NCBI RefSeq assembly: GCF_003693265.1
Contig: NZ_RDRE01000006.1
Span: 1 to 64,000 of the forward strand
Direction of reading: 5' to 3'
Length of the DNA: 64,000 nt
DNA from: Corynebacterium gottingense
GTDB taxonomy: Bacteria; Actinomycetota; Actinomycetes; Mycobacteriales; Mycobacteriaceae
The position numbers and the translations under genes were made by a program. Below are positions 10,590-20,075 of this stretch, piece by piece. Under the pieces are notes generated by a model. That model had not been told where the DNA came from, did no database searches, and saw only the letters and a program-made list of their open reading frames with translations. How positions within the stretch are numbered: position 1 is the stretch's first letter; each line of letters opens with the position of its first letter.

Positions 10590-11639
10590 GTGATGTTTCT
10601 GCCTCCCCGAGCGCGCTCGGCGCGTCCTGCTCGCCCAGCTCACCGACCCCGTTTCGCCGCCGCCTGCCTGGTGCTCAGCGCAACGCTGCTCCCGCTGACT
10701 GCTTGCGGCACCGCGGACGAGGACCCGCTCAAGGGGATTCCGGCGTTTGCCATGGACACCCCGGCCGTGGAGGTCGTTGCCGCGGGCGAGTCCCCGCAGC
10801 AGCTCTCCTACCGGCTGGGTGGCGAAGACGGCGAGAACACCGACGAGACCGACGCATGGGACACCACCGTCGCGGTGTCCTCCGGCATCAGCCAGGACGT
10901 GCTGCCCGCGGACCAGGCGCACGAGGACCCCGGCCTGCCGAACGTGAGCAGCGTCGACGTCTCCACCACCACCCTCCCGCTCGCAGTCACGGCGGGCAGC
11001 GCCCCGGAGCCGGGCGAGGACGAGTCCCCGGCGGACGCTGCGGTAGAGTTCACCGTGGGCAAAGGCAAGCACTCCGACCTGCCGCTGAGCCAGGAGGTCG
11101 CGTCCGCGGAGGGGTTCCTCATGCGCTGGCGGGCGCAGTCGACCGGCGCCATCTCCACGCTGAAGCTTATGGCGCCGAACGAGTCCCAGGAGCGGGGACG
11201 CCAAGCGGTGGAGCAGTCGCTGCTGGCCATGGCGTCGATGAACGTGGTGCTGCCGGACGAACCGGTCGGCGTGGGCGGCTCGTGGACCGTGCGCAACCGC
11301 GTCACCGGGACCTCGAACATGCTGCGCACCGCAACCTATACGGTGACCCGGCTCGAGGGCGATGCCGTCGACCTTGACGTCCACGTGGAGGAACGCCCCA
11401 CCCAGCAGTCGCTGCAGATTGACAACTCTGTCGCCGGGGACCTGGACGGGCAGACGCTTGACGTGGAGAGCACGTCCACGACCTCACAGGGCAGTATTAC
11501 GCTGGACTTGAAGCACCCGCTGCCCACGTCCGGGCAGGTCGCGTCCACCACCCGCCTGGTCTACTCGGGCGAGGACGCCGCCTACCGCGTGGTGCAGGAC
11601 GTCACGGAGGCCGTGACCTACGGGTCCGACGACGCGTAG
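10590..11639 (+). CDS. Putative secreted lipoprotein of unknown function
   Basis: A 349-residue exported lipoprotein. A long basic N-region (Arg/Pro-rich) precedes a hydrophobic stretch and the lipobox LTAC near residue 39. The mature part is acidic and soluble, with no cofactor motif I can name; the second half looks beta-rich with repeated Thr/Ser-rich strands. The start is GTG 10590 or the next codon, ATG 10593, directly downstream of a -10 element. The gene is divergent from lspA and is followed 31 bp later by the ABC-F gene, which has its own strong ribosome binding site. Confidence 0.85.
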   Translation: MMFLPPRARSARPARPAHRPRFAAACLVLSATLLPLTACGTADEDPLKGIPAFAMDTPAVEVVAAGESPQQLSYRLGGEDGENTDETDAWDTTVAVSSGISQDVLPADQAHEDPGLPNVSSVDVSTTTLPLAVTAGSAPEPGEDESPADAAVEFTVGKGKHSDLPLSQEVASAEGFLMRWRAQSTGAISTLKLMAPNESQERGRQAVEQSLLAMASMNVVLPDEPVGVGGSWTVRNRVTGTSNMLRTATYTVTRLEGDAVDLDVHVEERPTQQSLQIDNSVAGDLDGQTLDVESTSTTSQGSITLDLKHPLPTSGQVASTTRLVYSGEDAAYRVVQDVTEAVTYGSDDA

Positions 11640-11670
11640 CGCTCACCCCAGAGTTTTCAAGGAGTTTCCC

Positions 11671-13377
11671 ATGGTCGCACCGCTGCACATCGGCCTCGAT
11701 GGCATCTCATTTACCTACCCCGGCGGCAAGCGAGTGCTCACCGACATCTCCTTCGCCGTCCCCTCCGGCTCCGTCACGGGCCTGATCGGCGAGAACGGCG
11801 CCGGCAAATCCACCCTGCTCGGCGTCATCTCCGGCGAGCTCACCGCCGATACCGGCCAACTCATCACCCCGCCGACCACCGGCTTCATCGCCCAGGAAAC
11901 GTCCCTGCCGTTCACCGAGCCTGCAAGCAAGCTTATCGACGCCGCCGTGGCCGAACTCCGCGACGTCGAAGCCGACATCACCCGCCTCGGGGAGGCCATG
12001 GCCACGGAGCAGGACGACGCCGCGTCCGCCGCACTCGCCGCCGACTTCGACCGTGCGCTCGCGCGCGCCGAGCAGTCCGGCGTGTGGGAATTGGATGCGC
12101 GCATCGCCACCGTGCTCGCCGGCCTTGGCCTGGCCAACGTGCCCCTTTCCACCCCGCTCGGCGAGATGAGCGGCGGGCAGCGGCGCCGCTTCGCGCTCGC
12201 CGCCCTCCTGCTACGCCCGGTCGAGGCCATGGTGCTCGACGAGCCAACAAACCACCTCGACGACGAGGCCGTGGACTTCCTCATCGGCGAGCTCGAGGCG
12301 TTTAAGGGCCCCGTGCTCGTGGCCTCCCACAACCGCTACTTCCTCGACCGCGCCTGCGACGGGATCGTCGACCTGGATCCCGGCCTCGGCGCGGAAGGCG
12401 GGTTCGGCGAGGAGACCCGCCAGGGCGCCCGCTTTTCCGGCGCGTTTTCGGACTACCTGAAGGCGCGCGAGGACCGCCGGCGACGCTGGGAGACCGACTA
12501 CGCCGCCCAAGAGCACGAACGGGCCCGCTTGGAGAAGGCCGCCGAGCAGGACGAAGAAAACGTCTTCCACTCCCACGAGAACAAGACCGAGACGCGCGCG
12601 GCGGCGAAGTTCTACGCCGATAAGGCAGCGAAGACGGTGGGCAACCGACGCCGCTCCGCGCGTCTTCGCCTGGAGGCGCTGCAGCGCGAAGCGATCCCGG
12701 CCCCGCCGGCGCGGCTGTCCTTCCGCGGGGTGCCGGAGCACACGGCAACGTCGATAGGCGTGCCCGCCGTGGTGACCCGGGGCCTCGCGGTGCCGGATCG
12801 CCTCGCCCCGCTGGACCTGAAGCTGCAGCCCGGCCAGCAACTCCTGGTAGAGGGGCCGAACGGGTCGGGCAAGTCGACGCTGCTGAAGATTCTGGACGGC
12901 ACGCTCACCGAGTATTCCGGCGAGTGCCTCATCCCGGAGGAGTACAGCGTGGGCCGCCTTGAGCAGGACGACTCATGGCGCGACCTGACGGTCACCGCGG
13001 CCGAGGCGTTTGCCATCCGTACCGGTGGCGGCTCCCCGGACCTCGTGGAGATGGGGCTGATGACCGAGGCGCAGGCCGCCACGAAGCTGGAGGACCTCTC
13101 GCTGGGCCAGCGCCGCAGGGTTTCCCTCGGCGTGATCCTTTCCACTCCCCCGGACCTGCTGCTGTTGGACGAGCCCACCAACCACCTCTCGCTCGCCCTG
13201 GCGGAAGAGCTCGAGCACGCCCTGCTGGACTTTGCGGGCACCGTGATCATCACCAGCCACGACCGGTGGGTGCGCCGCCAGTGGCGCGAGCGGATCCGCA
13301 CAAACGACGAACGCGCCAGGATCCTCACCCTGTCCACGATGTGGACCGGCGAGGTCTGGCGCGACGAAGTGGACTAA
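11671..13377 (+). CDS. ABC-F family ATPase
   Basis: A soluble ATPase with two ABC domains in one chain (568 residues) and no membrane segment, the ABC-F architecture of translation factors and ribosome-protection proteins. Walker A motifs are at about residues 39-47 (GENGAGKST) and 395-403 (GPNGSGKST). Signatures MSGGQRRR and LSLGQRRR are present, and each Walker B is followed by DEPTNHL. The two halves are joined by a charged helical linker (about 260-345), where ABC-F proteins contact tRNA. AAGGAG lies upstream of the ATG. Whether it gives drug resistance or is a housekeeping factor cannot be decided here. Confidence 0.93.
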   Translation: MVAPLHIGLDGISFTYPGGKRVLTDISFAVPSGSVTGLIGENGAGKSTLLGVISGELTADTGQLITPPTTGFIAQETSLPFTEPASKLIDAAVAELRDVEADITRLGEAMATEQDDAASAALAADFDRALARAEQSGVWELDARIATVLAGLGLANVPLSTPLGEMSGGQRRRFALAALLLRPVEAMVLDEPTNHLDDEAVDFLIGELEAFKGPVLVASHNRYFLDRACDGIVDLDPGLGAEGGFGEETRQGARFSGAFSDYLKAREDRRRRWETDYAAQEHERARLEKAAEQDEENVFHSHENKTETRAAAKFYADKAAKTVGNRRRSARLRLEALQREAIPAPPARLSFRGVPEHTATSIGVPAVVTRGLAVPDRLAPLDLKLQPGQQLLVEGPNGSGKSTLLKILDGTLTEYSGECLIPEEYSVGRLEQDDSWRDLTVTAAEAFAIRTGGGSPDLVEMGLMTEAQAATKLEDLSLGQRRRVSLGVILSTPPDLLLLDEPTNHLSLALAEELEHALLDFAGTVIITSHDRWVRRQWRERIRTNDERARILTLSTMWTGEVWRDEVD

Positions 13378-13381
13378 CGGA

Positions 13382-14011
13382 CTACAGGGCCGGGGCCTCC
13401 TGGTAATCGCCCTCCGGTGCCTGCTCAGCCGGGGCATCCGCGGCCGGCGCGTCGGCGGGGGCCTGGTCCCCGGGCACGGTCGGCGCGGCGCCGGCGGTGC
13501 ACATTGGCGGCACCTGCTCCGGCGGCAGCGTATTCGTCACCAGGGTGCAGGCCCACTCCTGGGACAGCTTCCACTGCCCGTCCTCGAAGACGAACTCCAC
13601 GTCCTCCGCCTGCTGCGCGGACTGCTGCTCCGGCTGGGTGAAGTTCACGGTAGCCAGGACCGTGTTCGGCCCGTAGCCCGGCAGGATGGGGTCCACGACC
13701 TGGAAGTTTGCCCCGGACTGCTGTTGGGACTGCGCCATGACGTCGAAAAGCTCGGGCACCGTGTCGCCGCCCTGGACGGTGTTGACGCGCTCGCCGATCG
13801 GCAGGGCGGAGTCGGTCGCGCGGGTCAGCACGGCGTTGAGCTCCTCGGCGGTCGGCAGCTCGGCCACCGGGGCGGCCTGCTGGGCGGAGGTCTGTTCGTT
13901 GCTGGCGGACCCGCTGGTGTCCGCGCCGGACTCGCCATCATCGGAGCAGGCGGCGAGGCCCGCAGTCAGCCCGAGTGCGGCAACGGCGACGATGAGTTTG
14001 TGTGCGTTCAC
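13382..14011 (-). CDS. Putative lipoprotein with MTB12-like domain
   Basis: A 209-residue lipoprotein: signal peptide with lipobox LAAC, then an acidic Ser/Glu/Gln-rich linker, then a compact domain of about 110 residues (from LPTAEELNAVL to TLVTNTLPPEQVPPMC). The domain resembles the low-molecular-weight antigen MTB12 C-terminal domain by overall pattern; this is inference. The tail is rich in Pro, Ala and Asp. The start is GTG 14011 because AAGGAG lies five bases before it. It is convergent with the ABC-F gene, with stop codons only four bases apart. Confidence 0.8.
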   Translation of the reverse strand: MNAHKLIVAVAALGLTAGLAACSDDGESGADTSGSASNEQTSAQQAAPVAELPTAEELNAVLTRATDSALPIGERVNTVQGGDTVPELFDVMAQSQQQSGANFQVVDPILPGYGPNTVLATVNFTQPEQQSAQQAEDVEFVFEDGQWKLSQEWACTLVTNTLPPEQVPPMCTAGAAPTVPGDQAPADAPAADAPAEQAPEGDYQEAPAL

Positions 14012-14124
14012 TGATTCTCCTTGCGGCAGCATTTGCTTCGTAGGTTCTCGTTTGCACTTTATTCCACTCAGCGTATCGCCCCGGTATCACCACACCAACA
14101 ACATCATCTGGCACGCTAGGACTC

Positions 14125-15045
14125 ATGGAACACTTCGTCCTCGTCATCTCCACCGGCGGCACCATCGCCTCCACCACCGACGCCACCGGCGCGCGCGTCC
14201 CCACCCTGACCTGCGAGGAGCTCGTCTCCCGCAGCGGCACCACCGAGCCAGTGCGCACCTACGACGCCGCGAGCCTGGATTCCTCCTCAGTCACCCTCGC
14301 CGAGGTCGATACCTTGAGGTCGCTCGTGCGCAAAGCGCTTGACGACGCCTCCGTCACCGGAATCGTCATCACCCACGGCACCGACTCCATGGCCGATACC
14401 GCGCTCGCGCTCGACCTCGTCCACGACGACCCCCGCCCCGTCGTGCTCACCGGCGCGCAGCGCCCCGCCGACGCCGACGCGCCCGACGGGCCCGAGAACC
14501 TGCGCCGCGCGATCGACACCGCCGCCGACCCGCTGCGCCGCGGCCAGGGCGTGCTCGTCCACTTCGGCGGCGACACCTTACCGGCCCGTGGCCTGTACAA
14601 GGCCCACACCGGCGAGCTGCGCGCCTTCGCGCTCGCCGCCGACCGGCCGCTGCCCCGGCCCGCTGCCGCTCCCCTGGCCCAACTGGACGGGTGCAACATC
14701 CCCGTCATCGCGGCGTGGCCCGGCGCGGACGACGCGCTCGTAGACGCCGTGGCCGCCTCCCGCCCGGACGGCATCGTCGTCGCCGCACTAGGTGCGGGCA
14801 ACGTCTCCGAGCAGATGGGCACCGGCCTTGCCCGCGCCCTGGACGCCGGGATCCCGGTGGTCATTTCCACCTCCGTACCGCGCGGCGAGGTGGCGTTTGC
14901 CTACGGCGGCGCCGGCGGCGGCAGCACGCTCGGCGCGAAGGGCGCGCTGCCGGCGGGCTTCCTGCGCCCGGGCCAGGCACGCATGGCGCTCGCGACGGCG
15001 CTGGCCGCGGGCGTCGACCCGGCGCCGTTGCTCGGCGCGCGCTAG
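14125..15045 (+). CDS. ansA: Asparaginase
   Basis: Hydrolyses L-asparagine to aspartate and ammonia; 306 residues without a signal peptide, so probably cytoplasmic. The two active-site signatures are clear: VISTGGTIAS near residue 7, with the nucleophilic Thr, and VITHGTDSMADTA near residue 76, with the TDS/Lys triad region. The C-terminal GGAGGGSTLGAKGALPAGF segment fits the family. The upstream gap is short, with a weak AGGA before the ATG. It is convergent with dinB; the two stop codons abut within TAGCTAG. Confidence 0.93.
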   Translation: MEHFVLVISTGGTIASTTDATGARVPTLTCEELVSRSGTTEPVRTYDAASLDSSSVTLAEVDTLRSLVRKALDDASVTGIVITHGTDSMADTALALDLVHDDPRPVVLTGAQRPADADAPDGPENLRRAIDTAADPLRRGQGVLVHFGGDTLPARGLYKAHTGELRAFALAADRPLPRPAAAPLAQLDGCNIPVIAAWPGADDALVDAVAASRPDGIVVAALGAGNVSEQMGTGLARALDAGIPVVISTSVPRGEVAFAYGGAGGGSTLGAKGALPAGFLRPGQARMALATALAAGVDPAPLLGAR

Positions 15046-16452
15046 CTAGCCGTCGCGTTCCTCGGCGTCGCGCTCCTCCTCGAACCAGTCGTCCCAGTCC
15101 AGCGAGTCGAGCGGGTCCGCGGGCTGCAGCTGTTCGTCCGTCTCGCGCAGGCTCTTGATGCGCCCCGGCCCCGTCGAACGGGTTTCAAAGCGAACAGTCA
15201 CCCACCCCTTGCCCGCGCCCTGCACCCAGCCGTGGCCGTACTCGGGGTGGAATACGTCCTGCGTGGCCTGCCAGATGCCCTGCTGGTGCCCGGCCTGCGT
15301 GTCCACCTCGATCTGCTCCTGAGTCACGTGGTCGCTCACCCCGGTCTCGTAGTCTGTCTCCGCCGAGGCGGGCTTCACAATCGCCTGGTCTAGCTCCGGG
15401 AAGAGCACGTCCTGGAGCGAGTGCTCGAGGCCCGAGTAGGAGACGCCGACGAGCCGTATCGGCCCGACCTCGTCCGGGTAGCGCACCAGCTTGAACGCCG
15501 TGGCGAGCAAGGTGCCAGCGTCATCGGTGGCGTACGGGAGCGTGGCTGAGCGCGACTCGATGCGGAAATCCGCCATGCGAAGCTTCACCGTGACGGTGCG
15601 CGCCCCGCGGCCGGCGCGGACCAGGCGTCGGTGCGACCCCTCTGCCGCCCGCTCGAGCGCGGCGTCCACCTCCGCCTGCGTGGTGAGGTCCTGCGGGTAG
15701 GTGTGCTCCGACGAGATCTGCTTAGATTTCGCCCGCTGCGCGACCGGTCGGTCATCGATGCCGCGCGCCAACGTCCACAGCTGCTTCGCCACGACGCCGC
15801 CGAGTGAGATGTCCACTTCCTTCTCGCTCAACGCGGCGAAGTCTCCGATCGTCTCGATGCCGGCCGCCGCGAGCTTCCCCTCCGTGACCGGGCCGACGCC
15901 CCACAGCTGGCTCACCGGGAGCGGGTGCAAGATGTCCAACTGCTCGTCGTGCGGGATGACAAAAACGCCGTCCGGTTTGGCCAAGCCGGAACCGATCTTG
16001 GCGTACTGCTTCCCGCTGCCGGCCCCGATGGAGCTGGGCAAACCGGTCTCTTGCTTGATCGCGTCGCGCAGGTCGTTGGCCCAAGCGCGGACGTGGTCCG
16101 GCGTGGCGTCGACAAGCTCCTCTGGCTCTAAGAACGCCTCGTCGATCGAGAGCTGCTCCATCACGTCCACGCGGCGGCGGATGATGTCAAAGACGCGTCG
16201 CGACGCCGCGCTATAGACCGGGCGACGCGGCGTGATCAGCACCGCCTGCGGGCCAATGAGGCGGGCGGCACGGTGCGTGGGCATGGCCGAGCGCGCGCCG
16301 AACTTGCGCGCCTCGTAGCTGGCGCCGGCGACCACGCCGCGCCCGGTGACCCCGGCGACCAGGACCGGGCGGCCTTTGAGGGTGGGCCGGGTGAGCTGCT
16401 CGCAGGACGCGAAGAAGGCGTCCATGTCGATGTGCAGCACCCAGCGAGTCAT
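15046..16452 (-). CDS. dinB: DNA polymerase IV (Y-family)
   Basis: Error-prone translesion DNA polymerase, 468 residues. The N-terminus HIDMDAFFASCEQ and the SIDEAFLE motif near residue 105 supply the catalytic acidic residues. A little-finger domain follows, and the last ~120 residues form an actinobacterial C-terminal extension ending in an acidic tail. The start is ATG 16452 (MTRWVLHIDMDAF). An upstream ATG at 16473 adds seven residues without a better ribosome binding site. No LexA-type operator is visible upstream, so SOS control is not supported. Confidence 0.95.
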   Translation of the reverse strand: MTRWVLHIDMDAFFASCEQLTRPTLKGRPVLVAGVTGRGVVAGASYEARKFGARSAMPTHRAARLIGPQAVLITPRRPVYSAASRRVFDIIRRRVDVMEQLSIDEAFLEPEELVDATPDHVRAWANDLRDAIKQETGLPSSIGAGSGKQYAKIGSGLAKPDGVFVIPHDEQLDILHPLPVSQLWGVGPVTEGKLAAAGIETIGDFAALSEKEVDISLGGVVAKQLWTLARGIDDRPVAQRAKSKQISSEHTYPQDLTTQAEVDAALERAAEGSHRRLVRAGRGARTVTVKLRMADFRIESRSATLPYATDDAGTLLATAFKLVRYPDEVGPIRLVGVSYSGLEHSLQDVLFPELDQAIVKPASAETDYETGVSDHVTQEQIEVDTQAGHQQGIWQATQDVFHPEYGHGWVQGAGKGWVTVRFETRSTGPGRIKSLRETDEQLQPADPLDSLDWDDWFEEERDAEERDG

Positions 16453-16529
16453 GCCCCCAAGTCTGCCAATCATCGCTCACAAGTTCCAACTGGCAGGTTG
16501 GGGGCCATGGCGGTGAGGGCAGGCGCGGG

Positions 16530-19500
16530 CTACGCGTTCTTGCGCACCCGCGCCGTCACGCCGTCGATCACCTCGTGCACGGTCTGCTCACCGGACAGCG
16601 CGTCGGTGGTGACGGAGAAATCGGTAGCCAGGGTCTCGCCGGCGATGTGCTCGGCGTGGCGCTTGGCCCACCCCTCCTTCTTCGCCGGCACGGAGAGCAC
16701 CACGGCGATGCGGTCAGAGACCTCGAGGCCCTCGCGCTTACGCGCGTCCTGCAGACCGCGGATGACATCGGCGGCCCAGCCCTCGGCCTCCAGTTCCTCA
16801 GTGACCTCGGTGTCCAGGACGACCAGGCCGGCGACACCGTCGTTCGCGTCCACGCGCGCGGTGCTCTCCGGGTTTTCGGCCACGAGTCGCTCCGTGTAGA
16901 GCTCCGGGGTAAGCACGATGTCGCCGTCGACCACCACGTCGTCGCCGCGGCGCTCGTAGTTGCCCGCCTTCACATTCTTGATGGCACGCTGCACGTCCTT
17001 ACCCAGCTTCGGGCCAGCGACCTTCGCGTTCACGACGACCTCAAAGGAACCCGCCGAATCTACGTCCTCGGTCAGCTCGACGGACTTGACGTTGACCTCG
17101 TCGCGGATGACCGGGGCGAAGTCGGCCAGGTCATTCGCGTTCGGCAGCGCCACGGTGAGCTTGGGCAGCGGCAGGCGGTTGCGCAGCTTGCGGGACTTGC
17201 GCACCGAGGAAGCCGCGGAGCACACCGCACGGGTGGCGTCCATCGTGGCCACGAGTGCGTCATCAGACGGGATGGTGTCCGCCTGCGGGTAGTCCGTGAG
17301 GTGCACGGAGCGCCCGCCGGTCAGGCCACGCCAGATGACCTCGGAGATGTACGGCAGCAGCGGCGCGGTGACGCGGGTGAGGATCTCCAGCACCGTGTAC
17401 AGGGTGTTGAAGGCCTCCGGGTGCGCCTCCTGGCCCTCCCAGAACCGGTCGCGGGAGCGGCGCACGTACCAGTTGGTCAGGGTGTCGGCGAAACGGCGCA
17501 CCTCGTCGCAGGCGTCGGCGATGCGGGTGTCTGCAAGCGCGGCGTCGACAGCCGCGACCACGTCGTGCGTCTTGGCCAGGATGTAGCGGTCGAGCACGTC
17601 GGTGGAGTCCAGCGACCAGGTCGCCTCGTGCGAGCTGTAGAGCTGCAGGAACGAGTACGCGTTCCAGATTGGCAGGAGCGCCTGGCGCACGCCGTCGCGG
17701 ATGCCTTGCTCGGTGACGATGAGGTTGCCGCCGCGCAGGATGGCGCTGGACATGAGGAACCAGCGCATCGCGTCAGAGCCGTCGCGGTCAAAGACCTCGT
17801 TGACGTCCGGGTAGTTGCCCTTGGACTTGGACATCTTCAGGCCGTCGTCGCCGAGCACGATGCCGTGGGCGACAACCTTCTTAAACGCCGGGCGGTCGAA
17901 CAGCGCGGTGGACATCACGTGCTGGAGGTAGAACCAGCCGCGAGTCTGGCCGGAGTACTCCACGATGAAGTCGGCCGGCTGGCGGGTTTCAAACTCCTCC
18001 ACGTTTTCAAACGGGTAGTGGTACTGGGCGAACGGCATCGAGCCGGACTCGAACCAGCAGTCCAGCACGTCCGGCACGCGGCGCATCATGGACTTGCCCG
18101 TCGGATCGTCCGGGTTGGGGCGCACCAGCTCGTCGATGTGCGGGCGGTGCAGCGATTCGGGGCGTCGGCCGAAGTCGCGCTCGAGCTCGTCGAGGGAGCC
18201 GTACACGTCGACGCGCGGGTACTCCGGGTTGTCCGACACCCACGCCGGCACCGGGGAGCCCCAGTAGCGGGTACGCGAGATGTTCCAGTCGCGCGCGCCC
18301 TCCAGCCACTTGCCAAACTGGCCGTCGCGGATGTGCGACGGGATCCAGTCGATCTGCTGGTTCAGTTCAACCATGCGGTCGCGGAACTCGGTGACCTTGA
18401 CAAACCATGCCGGCAGCGCCATGTAGATGAGCGGCTCGCCGGAGCGCCAGGAGTGCGGGTAGGAGTGGACGATGGTCTGGTCGCGCACCACGCGGCCCGC
18501 AGCCTTGAGCTCGCGGATGATGTCGCGGTTCGCGTCAAACACCAGCTTGCCCTCGTACTCGGGGACGAGGCTGGTGAACTTGCCGTCGGCGTCGACCGGG
18601 ATGACCAAGTCGATGTCGTACTTTTCGGTGGTGAGCATATCGTCTTCACCAAAGGCGGGCGCCTGGTGGACCACACCGGTACCGTCCTCGGTGGTGACGT
18701 AGTCCGCCAGGAGGATCATGAACGCGTTCTTCGTGTCCTTGAAGTAGTCGAAGACCGGCTCGTACTCCAGCCCCTCCAGCTGCGCGCCGGTGAAGGTGGC
18801 GACGACCTCCGGGTCCGTGCCCAGCTCCTTGGCGTAGGCGCCCATGAGGTCGGTGGCCAGCAGCAGCTTCGCTCCGGCGAAGCCCTCGACACCGTCCTCG
18901 GCAACGCGGACCAGCGAGTACTCCACCTCCGGGTGGACCGCCAGGGCCAGGTTGGACGGGAGGGTCCACGGGGTGGTGGTCCAGGCGATCGCGGCGGCGT
19001 CGTGAAGCTCTGGGTGCTCCTCCCACGTGGTTGCGGCGGCGAAGCCCTCACGGCCACCGGTGAACGGCATGGTCACCGTCACCGTGGGGTCCTGGCGCTC
19101 GCGGTAGGAATCGTCCAGGCGGGTCTCCTGGTTGGACAGCGGCGTGTGCTCCGCCCACGAGTACGGCAGGACGCGGAAGCCCTGGTAGATCAAGCCCTTG
19201 TCGTAGAGCTCCTTGAACGCCCACATGACGGACTCCATGAACTCCGGGTCCATCGTCTTGTAGCCGTTTTCAAAGTCGACCCAACGAGCCTGACGCGTGA
19301 CGTAGTTTTCCCACTCGTCCGCGTAGTGCATGACGGACTTTGCGCAGTACTCGTTGAAGCGCTCGAGGCCCATGTCCTCGATCTCCGCTTTGTCCTTGAT
19401 GCCCAGCTGCTTCTCCGCCTCCAGCTCGGCGGGCAGGCCGTGGCAGTCCCAGCCAAACACGCGCGGCACGTGGTAGCCGGACATCGTGCGGTAGCGCGGG

Positions 19501-19730
19501 ACGATGTCCTTGACGTAGCCGGTGAGCAGGTGGCCGTAGTGCGGCAGGCCGTTGGCAAAGGGCGGGCCGTCATTGAACACGTACTCTTCGGCGTCTTCAC
19601 GGTTTTTCAGCGAGGCCTGAAAGGTCCCGTCGCTGTTCCAGTAGTCCAGCACGATCCGTTCCATGTCCGGGAACCGGCTGCTGCCACCAGTCATGTCTAC
19701 CTTGGGGTAGACGCCACCTACCTCGGTCAT
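16530..19730 (-). CDS. ileS: Isoleucyl-tRNA synthetase
   Basis: Charges tRNA-Ile; 1066 residues, the long form usual in Actinobacteria (type 2, eukaryote-like). The class I motifs are PHYGH near residue 62 and KMSKS near 630, with the CP1 editing domain between them and an anticodon-binding domain after. The start is one of two tandem ATG codons at 19733/19730; 19730 is preferred because GGAGGA is too close to the first. The frame stays open upstream to 19808, but that stretch is the T-box antisequestrator and is not coding. Expression is therefore expected to rise when uncharged tRNA-Ile accumulates. Confidence 0.97.
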   Translation of the reverse strand: MTEVGGVYPKVDMTGGSSRFPDMERIVLDYWNSDGTFQASLKNREDAEEYVFNDGPPFANGLPHYGHLLTGYVKDIVPRYRTMSGYHVPRVFGWDCHGLPAELEAEKQLGIKDKAEIEDMGLERFNEYCAKSVMHYADEWENYVTRQARWVDFENGYKTMDPEFMESVMWAFKELYDKGLIYQGFRVLPYSWAEHTPLSNQETRLDDSYRERQDPTVTVTMPFTGGREGFAAATTWEEHPELHDAAAIAWTTTPWTLPSNLALAVHPEVEYSLVRVAEDGVEGFAGAKLLLATDLMGAYAKELGTDPEVVATFTGAQLEGLEYEPVFDYFKDTKNAFMILLADYVTTEDGTGVVHQAPAFGEDDMLTTEKYDIDLVIPVDADGKFTSLVPEYEGKLVFDANRDIIRELKAAGRVVRDQTIVHSYPHSWRSGEPLIYMALPAWFVKVTEFRDRMVELNQQIDWIPSHIRDGQFGKWLEGARDWNISRTRYWGSPVPAWVSDNPEYPRVDVYGSLDELERDFGRRPESLHRPHIDELVRPNPDDPTGKSMMRRVPDVLDCWFESGSMPFAQYHYPFENVEEFETRQPADFIVEYSGQTRGWFYLQHVMSTALFDRPAFKKVVAHGIVLGDDGLKMSKSKGNYPDVNEVFDRDGSDAMRWFLMSSAILRGGNLIVTEQGIRDGVRQALLPIWNAYSFLQLYSSHEATWSLDSTDVLDRYILAKTHDVVAAVDAALADTRIADACDEVRRFADTLTNWYVRRSRDRFWEGQEAHPEAFNTLYTVLEILTRVTAPLLPYISEVIWRGLTGGRSVHLTDYPQADTIPSDDALVATMDATRAVCSAASSVRKSRKLRNRLPLPKLTVALPNANDLADFAPVIRDEVNVKSVELTEDVDSAGSFEVVVNAKVAGPKLGKDVQRAIKNVKAGNYERRGDDVVVDGDIVLTPELYTERLVAENPESTARVDANDGVAGLVVLDTEVTEELEAEGWAADVIRGLQDARKREGLEVSDRIAVVLSVPAKKEGWAKRHAEHIAGETLATDFSVTTDALSGEQTVHEVIDGVTARVRKNA

Positions 19731-19733
19731 CAT

Positions 19734-19957
19734 TCCTCCACGCACGTTGCGGTTCTCGTGCAGGGACGCGGAAAGTCGCGCGGTACCACCCTGCTTGAAG
19801 CCAACCAAAGAGCCAGCTCCCGCTTCATTTGTGGTGAAGGAAGTGACGTCTCCCCTTGTTCACGTCCGGTTCTACTTGCCGCAGCCCTGCAGCCGCGGGG
19901 TTCTTCCGAAAACGCTCCCCGGTGATGGCCGGATCAGCACGTGCGCTGTTGAAGTGC
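19734..19957 (-). ncRNA. T-box riboswitch, ileS leader (ultrashort Stem I class)
   Basis: The leader carries the T-box core AGGGTGGTACCGCG at 19779-19792, whose UGGU pairs with the free CCA end of uncharged tRNA. Far upstream, the hairpin CCGGCCATCACCGG holds the isoleucine specifier codon ATC (19924-19926) in its loop, as in the ultrashort Stem I T-boxes of actinobacterial ileS. There is no terminator. Instead a stem just before the gene (TCC...GCACG / CGTGC...GGA) can bury the GGAGGA ribosome binding site, so control is translational. Stem boundaries were drawn by eye. Confidence 0.92.
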
Positions 19958-19963
19958 CTCGCC

Positions 19964-19969
19964 AGTATA
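19964..19969 (-). promoter_or_regulatory. -10 element of the ileS leader
   Basis: TATACT on the minus strand is a near-perfect -10 hexamer. It would start transcription near 19957, just before the first T-box hairpin. No good -35 is visible. Confidence 0.6.
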
Positions 19970-20000
19970 ACGCACTCCTGGCCCGTGCGGTGCGGAGCAT

Positions 20001-20013
20001 GCTTATCGACGCC
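20001..20013. repeat. Intergenic copy of dispersed 13-mer GCTTATCGACGCC
   Basis: One of nine exact copies in the window: 6147, 11931, 20001, 25672 and 55652 on the plus strand; 9807, 32199, 40653 and 46444 as GGCGTCGATAAGC. It lies directly beside the 10-bp-stem hairpin downstream of wag31 (20014-20059). Confidence 0.85.
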
Positions 20014-20059
20014 AACGCCCCGCCCACGAACCTCATCCCAGGTCCGCGCGCGGGGCGTT
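20014..20059 (-). terminator. Hairpin downstream of wag31, possible terminator
   Basis: AACGCCCCGC at 20014-20023 pairs perfectly with GCGGGGCGTT at 20050-20059. The loop is 26 bases and there is no T-tract on the minus strand. It could be a factor-dependent terminator or an mRNA-stabilising stem. Confidence 0.4.
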
Positions 20060-20075
20060 GAGAGCGCGTGCTGTG

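Noticed and set aside
16453..16529. LexA/SOS box upstream of dinB
   Set aside because: No sequence close to the actinobacterial SOS consensus is present in the short gap.
19731..19808. N-terminal extension of IleS
   Set aside because: The stretch is the T-box antisequestrator and ribosome binding site region.
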